NCBI GenBank assembly: GCA_034769895.1
Contig: CM068373.1
Span: 27,431,120 to 27,495,119, forward strand
Length of the DNA stretch: 64,000 bases
Direction: 5' to 3'
DNA from: Magicicada septendecula
Taxonomy: Eukaryota > Arthropoda > Insecta > Hemiptera > Cicadidae
Shown here: positions 1 through 11,495 of the stretch, piece by piece
Layout: the number at the start of each line of letters is the position of its first letter
Position numbering within the stretch: the first letter of the stretch is position 1
Made by a program: the position numbers and the translations under genes
The notes under the pieces: model-generated
The model's input: only the letters and a program-made list of their open reading frames with translations
What the model was told of the DNA's origin: nothing
Database searches by the model: none

Positions 1-196
1 AAGACACCGTAAACCTTCATTCACTACCATACCTTTTACAGCTCCTGTCTGTTTGGTTGCAATTTCTAAATATTGGCAAAGAACACATTATATTATCTGT
101 AAAGGCAAGTCATTCACATTTAAATGCTTAGTCCTTTGGAAATTGAATCTGATTCTCATTGGAATGTTGTACTCGTCTGTTTACCTTTTCAAGACA

Positions 197-310
197 TAGT
201 TGAACAGGTTTTGGGATAGCAGTTGAACAGGTTCTGCGACACCAGTTGACCAGGTTCTGGAGCAGCAGTGGAACAGGTTCTGGGATAGTAGTTGAACAGG
301 ATTTGGACCC
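197..310. repeat. 23-bp minisatellite, five copies
   Basis: Five head-to-tail units of 23 bp begin at 197, 220, 243, 266 and 289. Each carries the core AGTTGAACAGGTTCTGG with a few substitutions; the last unit is slightly shortened. The spacing is exact and there is no open frame of note. It is a simple minisatellite in AT-rich non-coding DNA. Confidence 0.85.
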
Positions 311-686
311 TGCTTCAATTTCAAAAGGGTCTGATAGTTCTAAGAATTTAATTTGTAGTCAGGTGTTTGTTACTGTATGAAGTGCTTTTTTATCACCCAT
401 TCTGATTTCTTCATGCCATTTCTTCATTAAAATTAAACATATTAAAATTTCTATTATTAATTTGCCACCACCTTCACCATTAATTAATTTCTATTAGGCC
501 TATTCAGGACATGGCATTATGCAGGATAAATAAGCTGGAGCATTTTGGCTCCACTTGTTAAGACGATTTTTAAATTCTTAATTATAAAACCTATATGATT
601 TTTTATACATTGATTGTATATACGATTTATGATTTCAATATATGATTCATGGCTAAGTATTTCAATACTCTACTCTTGGGTGCTTC

Positions 687-1271
687 CAAAGATGCCCATC
701 CCCCTCAAAGGCTATGGTGCAATTGTGCCCATCCCCCCCTGTATTCCAAAATCCCCCCAAAATTTGATTTTATGGGTAGAGAGGATTACAATATGGGGGT
801 GTGGAATAACCTCCAGTTCACAATGGATATTCGGAATTTATCCAAAAATTTTTGAAAAACCAAAACCATTTATGAAATTATTGGAATCAAAAAACTAATG
901 TTATTCTTTTATCAATACCAAAAGGTTTTCTAATATGCCTAATCAATAACTAAATTATGATAAATGTAAAAGCCTGGTCAAACCTGGCCTAACATAATTA
1001 GTAGTACATTAGGCCTTATCAAGATAATATTACTTGATTTTGTAATTGCATCTTTTCTTGCTGATCTGTTTTATTTACAACACTTGTAAGGGGGTAATTG
1101 AGAACCTGGTTATGCAACTGGCTTAAATTTATATAACTTCTATTACCAAGAAGGAATTATGTAAGGAAAAAGACTACAAAGTACTAATTACAAAAATCGG
1201 CTTAAAAAATTACCCCCCAAAAATTCCAGTGGTGTGATGTGCACCATTGCACCATGCTGCGGGCACCTCTG
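687..1271. mobile_element. Non-autonomous hAT-type element (older copy)
   Basis: The left end reads CAAAGATGCCCATCCCCC and the right end GGGCACCTCTG. Both are diverged versions of the ends of the element at 47606-48176 (CAGGGGTGCC and GGGCACCCCTG). The flanks GGTGCTTC (679-686) and AGTGCTTC (1272-1279) agree at seven of eight bases, as expected of an old 8-bp target duplication. Length is 585 bp against 571 bp for the better-preserved copy. No transposase is encoded. Assignment to hAT rests on the 8-bp duplication and the terminal pattern, so it is an inference. Confidence 0.6.
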
Positions 1272-1279
1272 AGTGCTTC

Positions 1280-2803
1280 TACGCTCTACAATTTGTAGAG
1301 GGCGATACTGTGATTTCAAACTTAGTATATCTATGTATACTGTCTTTTTAAACCTATTAATTGTACTACCACTTCAAACTAGGAAACTGTAGTGCCATTT
1401 ATAACATTAAACTTGGATATAAATGCAGATATACAGAACTGTTAAGTTAAATGTAGATAACATAAAACAGAACCACAAAACAGATATACAGAACAGAATT
1501 GTAGTACTTTTATTTTGTTATAAGACTGTCACTGACCACTAAAAGTGACACTAGCTAAAGTCCAGGCAGTTTGAAATTCTTACTTTACTTGTTAATGTAT
1601 ATAAATGTCAGGTCCATGTAACCTGATTTTCAAAATAGCCATTTATCATGTGCAAATGTAACATGTAATATGAATCATAAAAATTGAAAATTTTGAAATT
1701 AAATCTACAATGACACACTATTATTAACAATCAGGTACAGGAACAAATAACAGTTTTCTTTTGTTGTTCACATACAGATTTATGAAAAGGAAATAGGTCT
1801 CTTGCTTTATGCGTTTTGAATCATATTCTTAAGAGAGTTGCATACTACTGTCTACAACAAATATAAATACATGTATACCACTGTATTTTATGGATATCTA
1901 ACTATTCATATAAGTGCAGTAGGGAAGGACCCATAGGATATTAAACCATACAATTGGACTCAAATCGTGGATTGTAATATGGTAATAAAATTTGTTCTGC
2001 TATTATTGATAGTCCTATTACTTACTTAGCATGTAAACTTCTTGGTGTTTTCTTATAGGGGGAATAATTTTATGGGACCCTTCTTAAAACTACGGTAACT
2101 GCTCAAACACCTGAACATTTCAACATTGTATCAAATATGAATTTCCAGCTACTACTGTACAACCTTCCTCTTTCAACACGTCATTGGCAGCTGCATTAGT
2201 ATGTAGTGTACTAATAGTTTATCAAGAAAAAAGTTTTGATTTAATCATTCTATAGACACAAGGGTGTTGTGTATTTTGAAGTACCCTATAGAAACAATAC
2301 AGATTATTTTAGAGCAAGAAAAAGAGTGTAAACAGTCATAAAACTACTGTATAACCTTTTCTATTGTTGTTTATGTAAATTACTTGGTGGTGTCTTAACC
2401 AACTTCTGTTATCTTTGCCATCAGAAATAAAAGAATGCTAACAAAGTGTAACATAAACAGAAAGTACATGTCATTCACATATTGTATTTACCCAATGAAA
2501 TAAGTAAAGCCTATAGTGACGTCAGAAACACATACACATATGCTTGCGAACGTGTACACACAATAATATTTATACAGTCTAATAAGTGACAAATATGAAT
2601 TGAGTAATTTTTAAACAGAAATAAAATATTCTAATTAGAAACAAATGTTTATTTTTTTATTATAAACTGGCTTAGAAGTGTACAGTAATACTATGGCCAA
2701 CTATTTTAGCAGTTTAACTGTAATAACAGTAATGAGATTATTATATTATAGTTAACAATGCAGTGTAATCATTACACTTATGAATAATGTGAATATGAGT
2801 AAT

Positions 2804-2805
<2 letters not shown>
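1280..2805. other. AT-rich region without recognised genes
   Basis: No long open frame, RNA gene or transposon end was recognised. There are scattered short poly-A and poly-T runs and microsatellite-like stretches only. Confidence 0.6.

Positions 2806-2894
<89 letters not shown>
2806..2894. repeat. (CT)n microsatellite
   Basis: About 89 bp of uninterrupted CT dinucleotides. The minus strand reads as an open Arg-Glu repeat, but this is a product of the repeat and not a gene. It lies about 120 bp upstream of the hammerhead-bearing array. Confidence 0.97.
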
Positions 2895-2896
<2 letters not shown>

Positions 2897-3190
2897 CCTT
2901 TCTATTTGTGATTGTATAATTCAAAAGTTCACAAACTTTTATTCTTAGTAGATACTTAGGCCTAACAACGCTAGTCATCCAGCTTAATTAATAGTCTAGT
3001 CGGTTGCATACAGTAAAAAAATATCGGTATGGAGAACCATACATGACTTCCATGTTCCAAGATTTATATTTAAAAATCATTTTCGAAATGAAATATTTCC
3101 ATAGAAACTACTTCTTTCTACTACTTGCTACAGCCTTAATCACAGTATTGTGGTCACTTAACGGATCCCACCTCATGTTAGCGAACTCGA

Positions 3191-3243
3191 TTTTCACTGA
3201 TGATGGCAGTCAATAGCACTGCCAAAACGTCTGGTTTTGCAGA
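3191..3243 (+). ncRNA. Hammerhead-like core, array unit 1 (probably inactive)
   Basis: CTGATGA lies at 3197-3203, followed by a 20-nt hairpin (3204-3223) whose GGCAGT and ACTGCC arms pair perfectly. The next four bases are AAAA (3224-3227) instead of the required GAAA, so G12 is replaced by A. Loss of G12 is expected to abolish cleavage. CGTC then TGG follow, as in the other units. Confidence 0.65.
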
Positions 3244-3498
3244 AAACATTGGTTCACGGCCAAAGAGCCCGGGAAGGAATTTTCACAACAAACTACTTCT
3301 TTGATGCCGATAACGTAGTACACATATAAAATATCGGTATTGAGAACCATACATGACTTCCATGTTCTAAGATTTATATTTAAAATCATTTTCAAAATGA
3401 AATATTTCCACAGAAACTACGTCTTTCTACTTACTGCTTCAGCCTTAACAACAGTACTGTGGTCATTAACGTATACCCCCTCACGTAATCGCACTCGA

Positions 3499-3551
3499 TT
3501 TTCACTGATGATGGCCGTCGATGGCACTGCCGAAACGTCTGGTTTTGCAGA
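3499..3551 (+). ncRNA. Hammerhead-like core, array unit 2
   Basis: CTGATGA is at 3505-3511, GAAA at 3532-3535 and CGTC at 3536-3539. The stem II hairpin has one C·U mismatch compared with unit 4 (GGCCGT against ACTGCC). Helix III would be the self-complementary ACGT, so two units would have to pair as a dimer. Helix I begins with TCA pairing with TGG, then a U-rich internal loop. Confidence 0.65.
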
Positions 3552-3807
3552 AAACATTGGACTACGGCCAAACAGCCCGGGAAGGAATTTTAAACAACAA
3601 ACTACTTCTTTGTTGCCCATAACGTAGTACACATACAAAATATCGGTATGGAGAACCATACATGACTTCCATGTTCCAAGATTTATATTTAAAATCATTT
3701 TCAAAATGAAATATTTCCACAGAAACTACGTCTTTCTACTTACTGCTTCAGCCTTAACAACAGTACTGTGGTCATTAACGTATACCCCCTCACGTAATCG
3801 CACTCGA

Positions 3808-3860
3808 TTTTCACTGATGATGGCCGTCGATGGCACTGCCGAAACGTCTGGTTTTGCAGA
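3808..3860 (+). ncRNA. Hammerhead-like core, array unit 3
   Basis: CTGATGA is at 3814-3820, GAAA at 3841-3844 and CGTC at 3845-3848. The core matches unit 2, including the C·U mismatch in stem II. All invariant core bases are present. Confidence 0.65.
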
Positions 3861-4117
3861 AAACATTGGACTGCGGCCAAACAGCCCGGGAAGGAATTTT
3901 AAACAACAAACTACTTCTTTGTTGCCCATAACGTAGTACACATACAAAATATCGGTATGGAGAACCATACATGACTTCCATGTTCCAAGATTTATATTTA
4001 AAATCATTTTCGAAATGAAATATTTCCATAGAAACTACTTCTTTCTACTACTTGCTTCAGCCTTAATCACAGTATTGTGGTTACTTAACGGATCCCACCT
4101 CACGTTAGCGAACTCGA

Positions 4118-4170
4118 TTTTCACTGATGATGGCAGTCAATAGCACTGCCGAAACGTCTGGTTTTGCAGA
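4118..4170 (+). ncRNA. Hammerhead-like core, array unit 4 (best preserved in array)
   Basis: CTGATGA is at 4124-4130. The hairpin at 4131-4150 has six perfect pairs (GGCAGT with ACTGCC) and a 7-nt loop. GAAA is at 4151-4154 and ACGTC ends at 4158, where cleavage after the C would be predicted. The sequence before the core (TTTTCA) and after the cleavage site (TGGTTTTG) can form three pairs and a U-rich internal loop. One unpaired U sits between the CUGAUGA box and stem II, which departs from the textbook core. With a palindromic 4-bp helix III the motif would be expected to work as a dimer, which the tandem arrangement permits. Confidence 0.7.
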
Positions 4171-4425
4171 AAACATTGGTTCACGGCCAAAGAGCCCGGG
4201 AAGGAATTTTCACGACAAACTACTTCTTTGATGCCGATAACGTAGTACACATATAAAATATCGGTATTGAGAACCATACATGACTTCCATGTTCTAAGAT
4301 TTATATTTAAAATCATTTTCGAAATGAAATATTTCCACAGAAACTACATCTTTCTACTTACTGCTTCAGCCTTAACAACAGTACTGTGGTCATTAACGTA
4401 TACCCCCTCACGTAATCGCACTCGA

Positions 4426-4478
4426 TTTTCACTGATGATGGCCGTCGATGGCACTGCTGAAACGTCTGGTTTTGCAGA
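4426..4478 (+). ncRNA. Hammerhead-like core, array unit 5
   Basis: CTGATGA is at 4432-4438, GAAA at 4459-4462 and CGTC at 4463-4466. Stem II has the C·U mismatch of type B plus a terminal C to T change that leaves a G·U pair. Confidence 0.65.
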
Positions 4479-4734
4479 AAACATTGGACTACGGCCAAAC
4501 AGCCCGGGAAGAAATTTTAAACAACAAACTACTTCTTTGTTGCCCATAACGTAGTACACATACAAAATATCGGTATGGAGAACCATTCATGACTTCCATG
4601 TTCTAAGATTTATATTTAAAATCATTTTCGAAATGAAATATTTCCATAGAAACTAGTTCTTTCTACTTGCTGCTTCAGCCTTATTCACAGTACTGTGGTC
4701 ACTAACGTATACCACCTCACGTTATCGCACTCGA

Positions 4735-4787
4735 TTTTCACTGATGATGAAAGTCGATGGCACTGCCGAAACGTCTGGTTTTGCAGA
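4735..4787 (+). ncRNA. Hammerhead-like core, array unit 6 (stem II damaged)
   Basis: CTGATGA is at 4741-4747, GAAA at 4768-4771 and CGTC at 4772-4775. The 5' arm of stem II reads GAAAGT and pairs poorly with ACTGCC, so this terminal unit is probably inactive. Confidence 0.55.
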
Positions 4788-4899
4788 AAACATTGGTCTA
4801 TGGCCAAACAGGTCGGGAAGGAATTTTAACAACAAACTACTTCTTTGTTGCCGATAACGTAGTACATATATAAAAATTATCCCCTCTCCCTTCAACTAT

Positions 4900-6176
4900 C
4901 ATATTCATTTATAGAAAATTACCCCCACCCCGTTCAACTTACCCTCTTCATTTATAGATATTTCATCTAAATTTTCTACAGTGGATTATTAAGATCTTCT
5001 TATCAGGATACTTTATTCATCAAAATTAAGTACTTTACTCTTGTTACAACAAAAAATGTTTCAGGTAAACTACCCTTTCCCCGTAATCGATCTTCACTAA
5101 AATCAATAGGCATCGAGTCCTCTACAACTCAGGCACATATGTAAAAAATTATTTGATTCTGTTTGGATTTACGGCAGTTATCGTTCGTCATGGAAAAGTT
5201 TCTCTTGTTACTACATAAAATGTTGCCGGTAAACTACCCTTTTCCCTTAACCGATCTTCTCCAAAATCAACAAGCCTTGAGTTCTCTACAATTTAGGGAC
5301 GTATGCAAACAATGATTTCATTATGTTTGAATTTACGGCAGTTATCGTTCGTCATAGAAAAAATTACCCGTGGTATCACATAAAACGTTGCTGGTAAACT
5401 ACCCCTTTCTCTTAACTGATCATCACCAAAATCAACAGGCCTTGAGTCCTCTACAATTCAGGCATGCATGGAATACATTATTTGATTCTGTTTGAATGTG
5501 CGGGAGTTATCGTTCGTCACAGAAACAATTACTCTTGTTAAAACATAAAACGTGGGAGGTAAACTACCCCTTCCCTTAACCGATCTTCACCAAAATCAAT
5601 AGACCTTTAGTGCTTCACAATTCAAGAACGTATACAAAAATATATTTGATTCTGTTTGAATGTGCGGCAATTATCGTTCGTCGTAGAAAAAATTACCGTT
5701 GTTAAAATATAAAATGTTGCTGGTAAACTACCCCTTTTCCTTAACCGATCTTCACCAAAATCAATAGACTTTGAGTACTTAAACATTTATGAATGTATGC
5801 AAAAAATTATTTGATTCTCTTTGAATATGCGGCAGTTATCATTCGTCATAAAAAAATTACCCTTGTTAAAATAAAAAACGTTGCAGGTAAACTACCCCTT
5901 TCACTTAACCGATCTTCACTCAAAACAAGAGGTCTTGAGAACTCTACAATTCAGGGCTGTACGCAAAAAATTATTTGATTCTGTTTGAATTTGCGGCTGT
6001 TATCCTTTGCCATATAAAAAAATTTATAGACAGACAGATAGACACACAGACACTTTTCGAAAAATTACTTTTCTTCATGTTTTGAGGGTAGTACAATCAG
6101 AATCAGCCATTATCTCGAACACGATTTTTTTCGCCTTGACCATACTTCCATTTCCTTATGGAACATGGAAGTAAAA
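4900..6176. repeat. Body of composite repeat with six ~164-bp units
   Basis: The motif GGTAAACTACC recurs at 5064, 5228, 5393, 5558, 5722 and 5886, steps of 164-165 bp. Each unit also carries TTTGATTCTGTTTGAAT and GGCAGTTATCGTTCGTC. A leader (about 4900-5050) and a tail (6030-6176, ending in GGAACATGGAAGTAAA) flank the array. A related copy at 35210-35640 has the same leader, a single unit and the same tail, so the unit number expanded within one dispersed family. It starts directly after the hammerhead array. No coding capacity was seen. Confidence 0.85.
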
Positions 6177-6179
6177 AAT

Positions 6180-7513
6180 CAGATGAATATATCTGCTTAG
6201 TATTTTTTTTAAGCTTGCACATAAATTCAAAACATTAATTTCGCGTAACGAACAGCGAACAAAATAGCCTATATATAACACCGGATTGCAAATTATGAAA
6301 ACTTGATGTTGCGACATGGCATGAAATTAACATCCTGTTCTTGTGCGAAACTTTTATTTTAATTTGCATCAGTACCCTAGAAATCAGTAATTCCACACAC
6401 AGTGCAGTCCCGTAAAAAGTATGAACATTTTGTATTAACAAATTTTTTGGATTACTGAAATACCAGATACAGTAATAATAATAGGCCTACGCAATTCATT
6501 ACATTACAGTAGGTACTAGGCGCTAGAATACAAATATAAAATAAAATACTCAATAAAATTAAGAATAGTACTCACTAGAATTAAGTACGATTGTAACATA
6601 AAATAAAATAAACATCCAATAAAGTTCGGAGTTTTGATAAAACTGTAGGACACAACACGTTCATAACCTCATGTGACCACGCTGCTGATACACCGGATAC
6701 AGACTGGGCGGGAATTGAGTCTACAGGATGTACATATAAAGATGCTTTCGCAATTAGTGTAGCTGCACACCTTTTGGGGAAGTGTCTTTACACGATCCTG
6801 CAGTACATTTTCGATTTTTTTTATATGCGATTGTATCGATATATTACGATGTGGAAAAAAAAGAATTGTATCGATTGTAAATAAATTGTTCTATTTGTTA
6901 ATGCAAAGCGAAAATATACGTTTGTTTTTATTTGTGAGGTTAGGTGACAATGGTTTTTGGTTTTTAGTTTACTGCTGGAATAAATAAAAGCCATGGGTTG
7001 AGGAGAACATAACGATTAATGTTTATAACACATTAATACATAAAATACAGAACCTAACGATTTTGAGTTGGCAAATTAACAAAACTACAACAGCAAATAT
7101 AAACTGAAAAATACAAATATTTATGGTTAATGGAAAACACAAAAAAACAATATATTAAGGAATGATAACATACGCTCTACATATTGTACATAATGGACGT
7201 TTCTTTTTTGTTAGCCACAAAACGAGTACTTGTAGGAAACGAATATTACCGAAAAAACCGAGTTCTGCCACAAAAAAGTGACATGTATAGTAATAGGCAA
7301 GGGTGGTCCTTGGGCCACCCCGTCTTACTTTTGAGTTCGGTCGTTTTGGAGTGATCTATTCAAAGCACGAGTATTAATGCAAAAAAACAGTACTACTGAA
7401 AACACGATATCTAATGAACACCGAGTTCTCGCCTTGCTTCCGAGTCGGAGTATTCCCGTACTTTCCGCCAAAAACAGAGTTCTGCTTTACACTCGTATCG
7501 TTTTTCACGTTTT
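6180..7513. other. AT-rich region without recognised genes
   Basis: I see no recognisable protein, transposon end or RNA gene. The stretch is AT-rich with A-runs and one TAGGCCTA palindrome at 6482. Confidence 0.5.
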
Positions 7514-7521
7514 GTTTCAGT

Positions 7522-9636
7522 AGAGCTCTATAATATAGGTATTCGCACCCGCCATCTTTGCTCCGAGACTTTTAAATGTAATGTGGCGGGAGCAATGTAA
7601 GCACGCTGTGCGTTGGATTATTTAATGTAAATTATGTATGTAAATATTAATATTTTTACATATCAGGGTTATAACCTTAGTGTACTAATTTGATTTATGT
7701 ATTACATACGAATATGTATAATAATCATCTCATCTTGTCAGTGAAAACAAGGTTATAAATACTGGTGTTAGAGATATTATTAATGTTATGTAGTATGTTT
7801 TGCAGATTGTTGTACTACATCTCATAATCATAATGACTGGTTGTTGTGCTGTAAATTACAAAAATCGAACAGAAACTAAGTTTAGAACATTCAAATTTCC
7901 GGTAGACCCTATTCGATGTGCAAAATGGATTCAAAATATGAGACGAGACAAATTTATACTAAGCAAGGGAATGCGTCTGTGTGAGGTAAATTTAATGGTT
8001 GTTCCTTAAAAGTTTGTGAATGTTAATCATAACGACTAAAAATGTAATACACCTTTGCACTTTTAGGTTCATTTTGAAAGTTCACAGTTTGAACAGGCAC
8101 GAGTAGATGGTTGGAAAAAACTGAAGCCTAATGCCATACCGACTTTGTTTGACGTACCAAATCTACCTCCTAGGATCGGCCCAGTTCCACGCAGATCACT
8201 GTACAAGGTGGTTTATTTTTTTAATCCATTAATTATAAATATAATGTTATAACTAAAGCCCGGATTCACGTGCAATTGCATCTTTTTTTTTTGCTAGTTC
8301 GTAAACGGCCAGTGACAAGTTATTTATCCGAATCGGGATGTGTAGGTCATTTTAACATACATTTTATTTTGCACAAAATTGCACGTTTTGGGGGTTACTG
8401 CATAAAATTGCACATTCTGTAGTTTTAATGCACAAAATTGCACATTTGCCTGTTTTTCGAAAATCAGCTGCGCGATAGCCAAGCGCGAAACATACACGCA
8501 GATCGTAAACAAAGACGAGAACAAAATCAGCACGAAGAAATTCTAGTCCAGTAAGCGCAGCTTTTGACGTAACAAAATTTTGACTGTCGATGGAATTTCA
8601 CGAAATTTGATATGTATGTTCTATATGCACTCTAGAACAAAGTTAAACTGTACGCTTTTTATTTGGGGATGAGAACCACCCCTTTTTCAAGGGTAATTGA
8701 TAAAAAAAAAATTAACCACAGGATCCAATAGAGAATCAAATTCTAAGCAAAAAAGTCAGTACGCAACTGTTTTGAAAAATGCGTTGTTTTCGAGTTATTC
8801 CAAATCAACATTTTCGATTTTTACCCTCAAAAACAGGATTTTAGCGTAATTTTTTGCGAATAACTAAAAAACGTTTTGAGTTTATAGTAAAAATGAATAG
8901 GACCAAAATTATTCTATACGAAATAACAAACAAAATGCGTTTTGGCCGGGTTTTAATCCACAAGTTGTTTTCAAGATATGGCCGTGAGAAGTTGTAACTT
9001 GAAAATTTTTTGCCTGTACTAACAAAGTTTAACCCTTCCTACTAACCGAGAAAAATACTTTTGACTATAAAATGTCTAGTGCAATGAAAAATACATTATT
9101 GTTAATTTTAATAAAATGTTAAGCTAAACTTTTTATTATTAATTTTAACTAAATGTTAAGCAAAAAACCTGAATATAAACTTAATAGTAAGTAAGTTAAA
9201 AATGTAAATTCGTGTTTATTAAAAATAGTTTTAGTAACTTTATTTGGACTTTTGGACAAACGAAGTTTAGTAAACATTAATTCAACAGCCATCTATTATA
9301 AACAGGAATAAAAGTAAAATATGAGAATATATACCTAACAAAGTGGTAAGTGGTAACGATTGGTATTTGTTGTTTTTTAGACAAAATTATTCTCCTCTTA
9401 CTATGGTCTGAATCAGTAAGTTTTAAGATGAAAACTATTATTTCCATATTTTTAAGGACGTGGGACATAATTTCACACTTTGAAATTATATTTTTGGCAC
9501 GAAAAACTATAATAGTTTATGTAATATCGAAAACAAACTTATACTGCGTCCCATGTATACACAAGCGGCACCATTATATTATGTCAGTCTCGGAACAAAG
9601 ATGGCGAGTGCGAATACTCCCTTTTATAGATTCTTA
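7522..9636 (+). mobile_element. P-type DNA transposon with inverted ends and 8-bp duplication
   Basis: The inner part of the left end (7538-7570) and the right end (9586-9620) are inverted repeats sharing ATTCGCACYCGCCATCTTTG and TCCGAGACT. Pairing continues outward as AGA..TCTATAA. The element is flanked by an exact 8-bp duplication GTTTCAGT (7514-7521 and 9637-9644). An 8-bp duplication together with a THAP domain just inside the left end is the known organisation of the P superfamily. The rest of the transposase was not recognised. About 8570-9010 instead holds a non-coding sequence of unknown origin, so the copy is internally rearranged or non-autonomous. Confidence 0.7.
7833..8252 (+). 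pseudogene. THAP-domain start of a P-type transposase (degenerate)
   Basis: Two exons read as one THAP zinc-finger domain. Exon 1 is 7833-7985 (starts MTGCCAVNYKNR, ends MRLCE before a GTAAAT donor). Exon 2 begins at 8067 after CTTTTAG and reads VHFESSQFE, later PTLFDVP. The C-x2-H pair (RLCE-VHF) and the PTLF motif are present. THAP domains normally have a second zinc cysteine four residues after the first (CCAVNC); here it is Tyr, which would disable zinc binding. The frame runs on to a stop at 8250-8252, or may splice after AAG at 8207. Position inside a P-type element makes a transposase DNA-binding domain more likely than a host THAP gene. Confidence 0.7.
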
Positions 9637-9644
9637 GTTTCAGT

Positions 9645-11020
9645 TCTCATGTTAAACTAACAACAACTTTTGGCGTCACAGCTAGGTTTTTTTTTCTACG
9701 TAACTCTGATATACTATTGCTATAATACTTTTTTCCCATTACAAACCGACTTATGACACCAACAACAATCGCCAACCAACTATTTTCCGACATAAAAAAT
9801 TAAAATTTGTATAATTCTTCTAACAACATAAAATTATGTGCGATATTCGCTAAACATCGAAATCAAATATAATCGCATTATCGAAATATCGAAAATGACT
9901 GGAGGATCAGCTAAAGGTAGAGTACCCCCCATTCTAATGGTAAATGATTGTGTTGCTGAAAGTATTGCGAAAATATGTAATGTTTTAATCATTTTAAAGC
10001 CGTGTACAGAAGGCGAGAATGTTCACTTTTTTAATTTATTTATAAACAAAACAAACCTTATGGTTTCACAAAACATAAAGTTTAAGTAGTAAATATGTAC
10101 AATGATTGTGATATAGGCCTATAACATGTGGTGATAATCTCAACACGCGTAAAGTCGATGCAAGCGAAGTAAACAGAACTAAGCACTGCTGTGGAACCTT
10201 TCCTATATATAGTTGAGTAGTTGATTAAAACTTACATAATTAGTTTATAAAAATAAAGTTAAAGACAACAGGTTTTTAATGTTTAGACAGAAGTTTCAAC
10301 ATTTAATTTTCATGTAGGAAGAGTTGCTGAAAAAATGATTAAAACCGCAGTAGGATCTTTTTCGATATAACCCCGTATTAGTTAACTTTGGCAATTTGTG
10401 CATCTTTCACTGTACTACCTATACTCTATACACTGTCAATAGTCGGAAGATTAATAATTATTTTAAACGTCTTACCTCTAATACATAAAACGTCTGTTGA
10501 TGATATACGCGATACAATTAGTTCAATGTTACCACATATACTTAAACGTAATATTATGGTAATTAATACACATTATTCAGAATCCAGTAACTACTGAGGC
10601 GTTCAGTACGGTGGCACGAAGAGTCCGGACAGCGAAGAGTGCGGTGAACAGGAATGTTACGAAGAGTGCTGACAGTGGTACAGTCTGATACCTGAGAAGC
10701 GCGGACCGTTTCCGAGTTACCTGACTCACAAATATTTGACATGCGAAGAGCGCGGACAACAGCAAAACTTGCACGATTTAATTGCGTAACATAAAACAAG
10801 TTAATCATGGGCGATTTCTGGTTTGAAACACTATATTTTTATTGAAGCCATCATAAAAGTACACACAATATCTTATTAGACCCATTACTCTTAATATTAA
10901 ACACATAATGTTAATTGTAGTAACAACAACATCAACAACAAAAATAATAATAATAATAATCATCATCATCATCATCATAAGTAACAATAACAATAATAAT
11001 AAAAAAGCTAGGGTATAGGC
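9645..11020. other. Region without recognised genes; simple repeats
   Basis: AT-rich DNA. About 10600-10770 has imperfect repeats of CGAAGAGYGCGGA without a clear period. About 10930-11006 is a compound (AAC)/(AAT)/(ATC) tract that closely matches the 3' tail at 15030-15075. No gene is supported. Confidence 0.5.
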
Positions 11021-11495
11021 CTAACTTTAGGGCATATGGTATAACTAAAGATACTTACAATAAAAAGTGCATATCTAAAATTGCGAAAATAAGGCATTAC
11101 AGTACAGTAGTGAAGCCAGAATGCCTAATATGCAAGTGAATGTCTAGCATTGAATGATAATTTAGACAAACTAGCAGTGGCGGCCCGTGCTTAGGTTCCA
11201 CAACCCCCATTAAATCCTGTAAATTTATTTGTATTTTTAATCCTGTAAATCCCCCATAAACTGTATTTTACAATTATAAAATTATGAAAAAAAAACAATA
11301 ATTAATAAGTGTTTTCAAGCTAAATAATCGTAATTAATCATTTGTTGATTGAAAAGTGCAGAGCACTTACTAAAAACCGTAGCCTACACGCTCTCGCCGC
11401 GGTGTACTACGGGTGTGTACACCAGCTGTGACGCGCTTGGTATATGGAGAAACACAATGTAGTTGTGTTGTGCCTGGCTACACTATAAAACCTTA

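Larger units (their letters stand above)
3017..4875 (+). repeat. Six-copy ~309-bp tandem array with hammerhead-like cores
   Basis: Six units begin with the motif ATATCGGTAT at 3021, 3331, 3640, 3949, 4258 and 4567. The ribozyme cores start at 3197, 3505, 3814, 4124, 4432 and 4741, giving steps of 308-310 bp. Units fall into sequence types A-B-B-A-B-C: units 1 and 4 share TTAACGGATCCCACC, units 2, 3 and 5 share TAACGTATACCCC, and unit 6 is intermediate. Each unit ends with AACGTAGTACA. Short open frames of up to 95 residues exist on both strands, but they recur only because the DNA repeats. Established knowledge: tandem 170-400-nt units with type I hammerheads are the hallmark of animal retrozymes, which yield small circular RNAs. 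Assignment to that class is an inference. Confidence 0.85.

Noticed and set aside
197-310. CRISPR-like array
   Set aside because: Units are contiguous 23-bp repeats without spacers, in a eukaryotic context; it is a minisatellite.
3340-4586. Repeated 72-95-codon open frames on both strands of the 309-bp array
   Set aside because: They recur only because the DNA is tandemly repeated, exist on both strands, and units 1, 4 and 6 break them. No protein family is matched.
5030-6015. Hammerhead core in the 164-bp units
   Set aside because: The minus strand has ATGACGA, but no GAAA box at a suitable distance and no stem II.
7833-8252. Host THAP-domain gene
   Set aside because: The exons sit just inside the inverted end of an element with an 8-bp duplication and one zinc ligand is lost, so a P-type transposase remnant is more likely.
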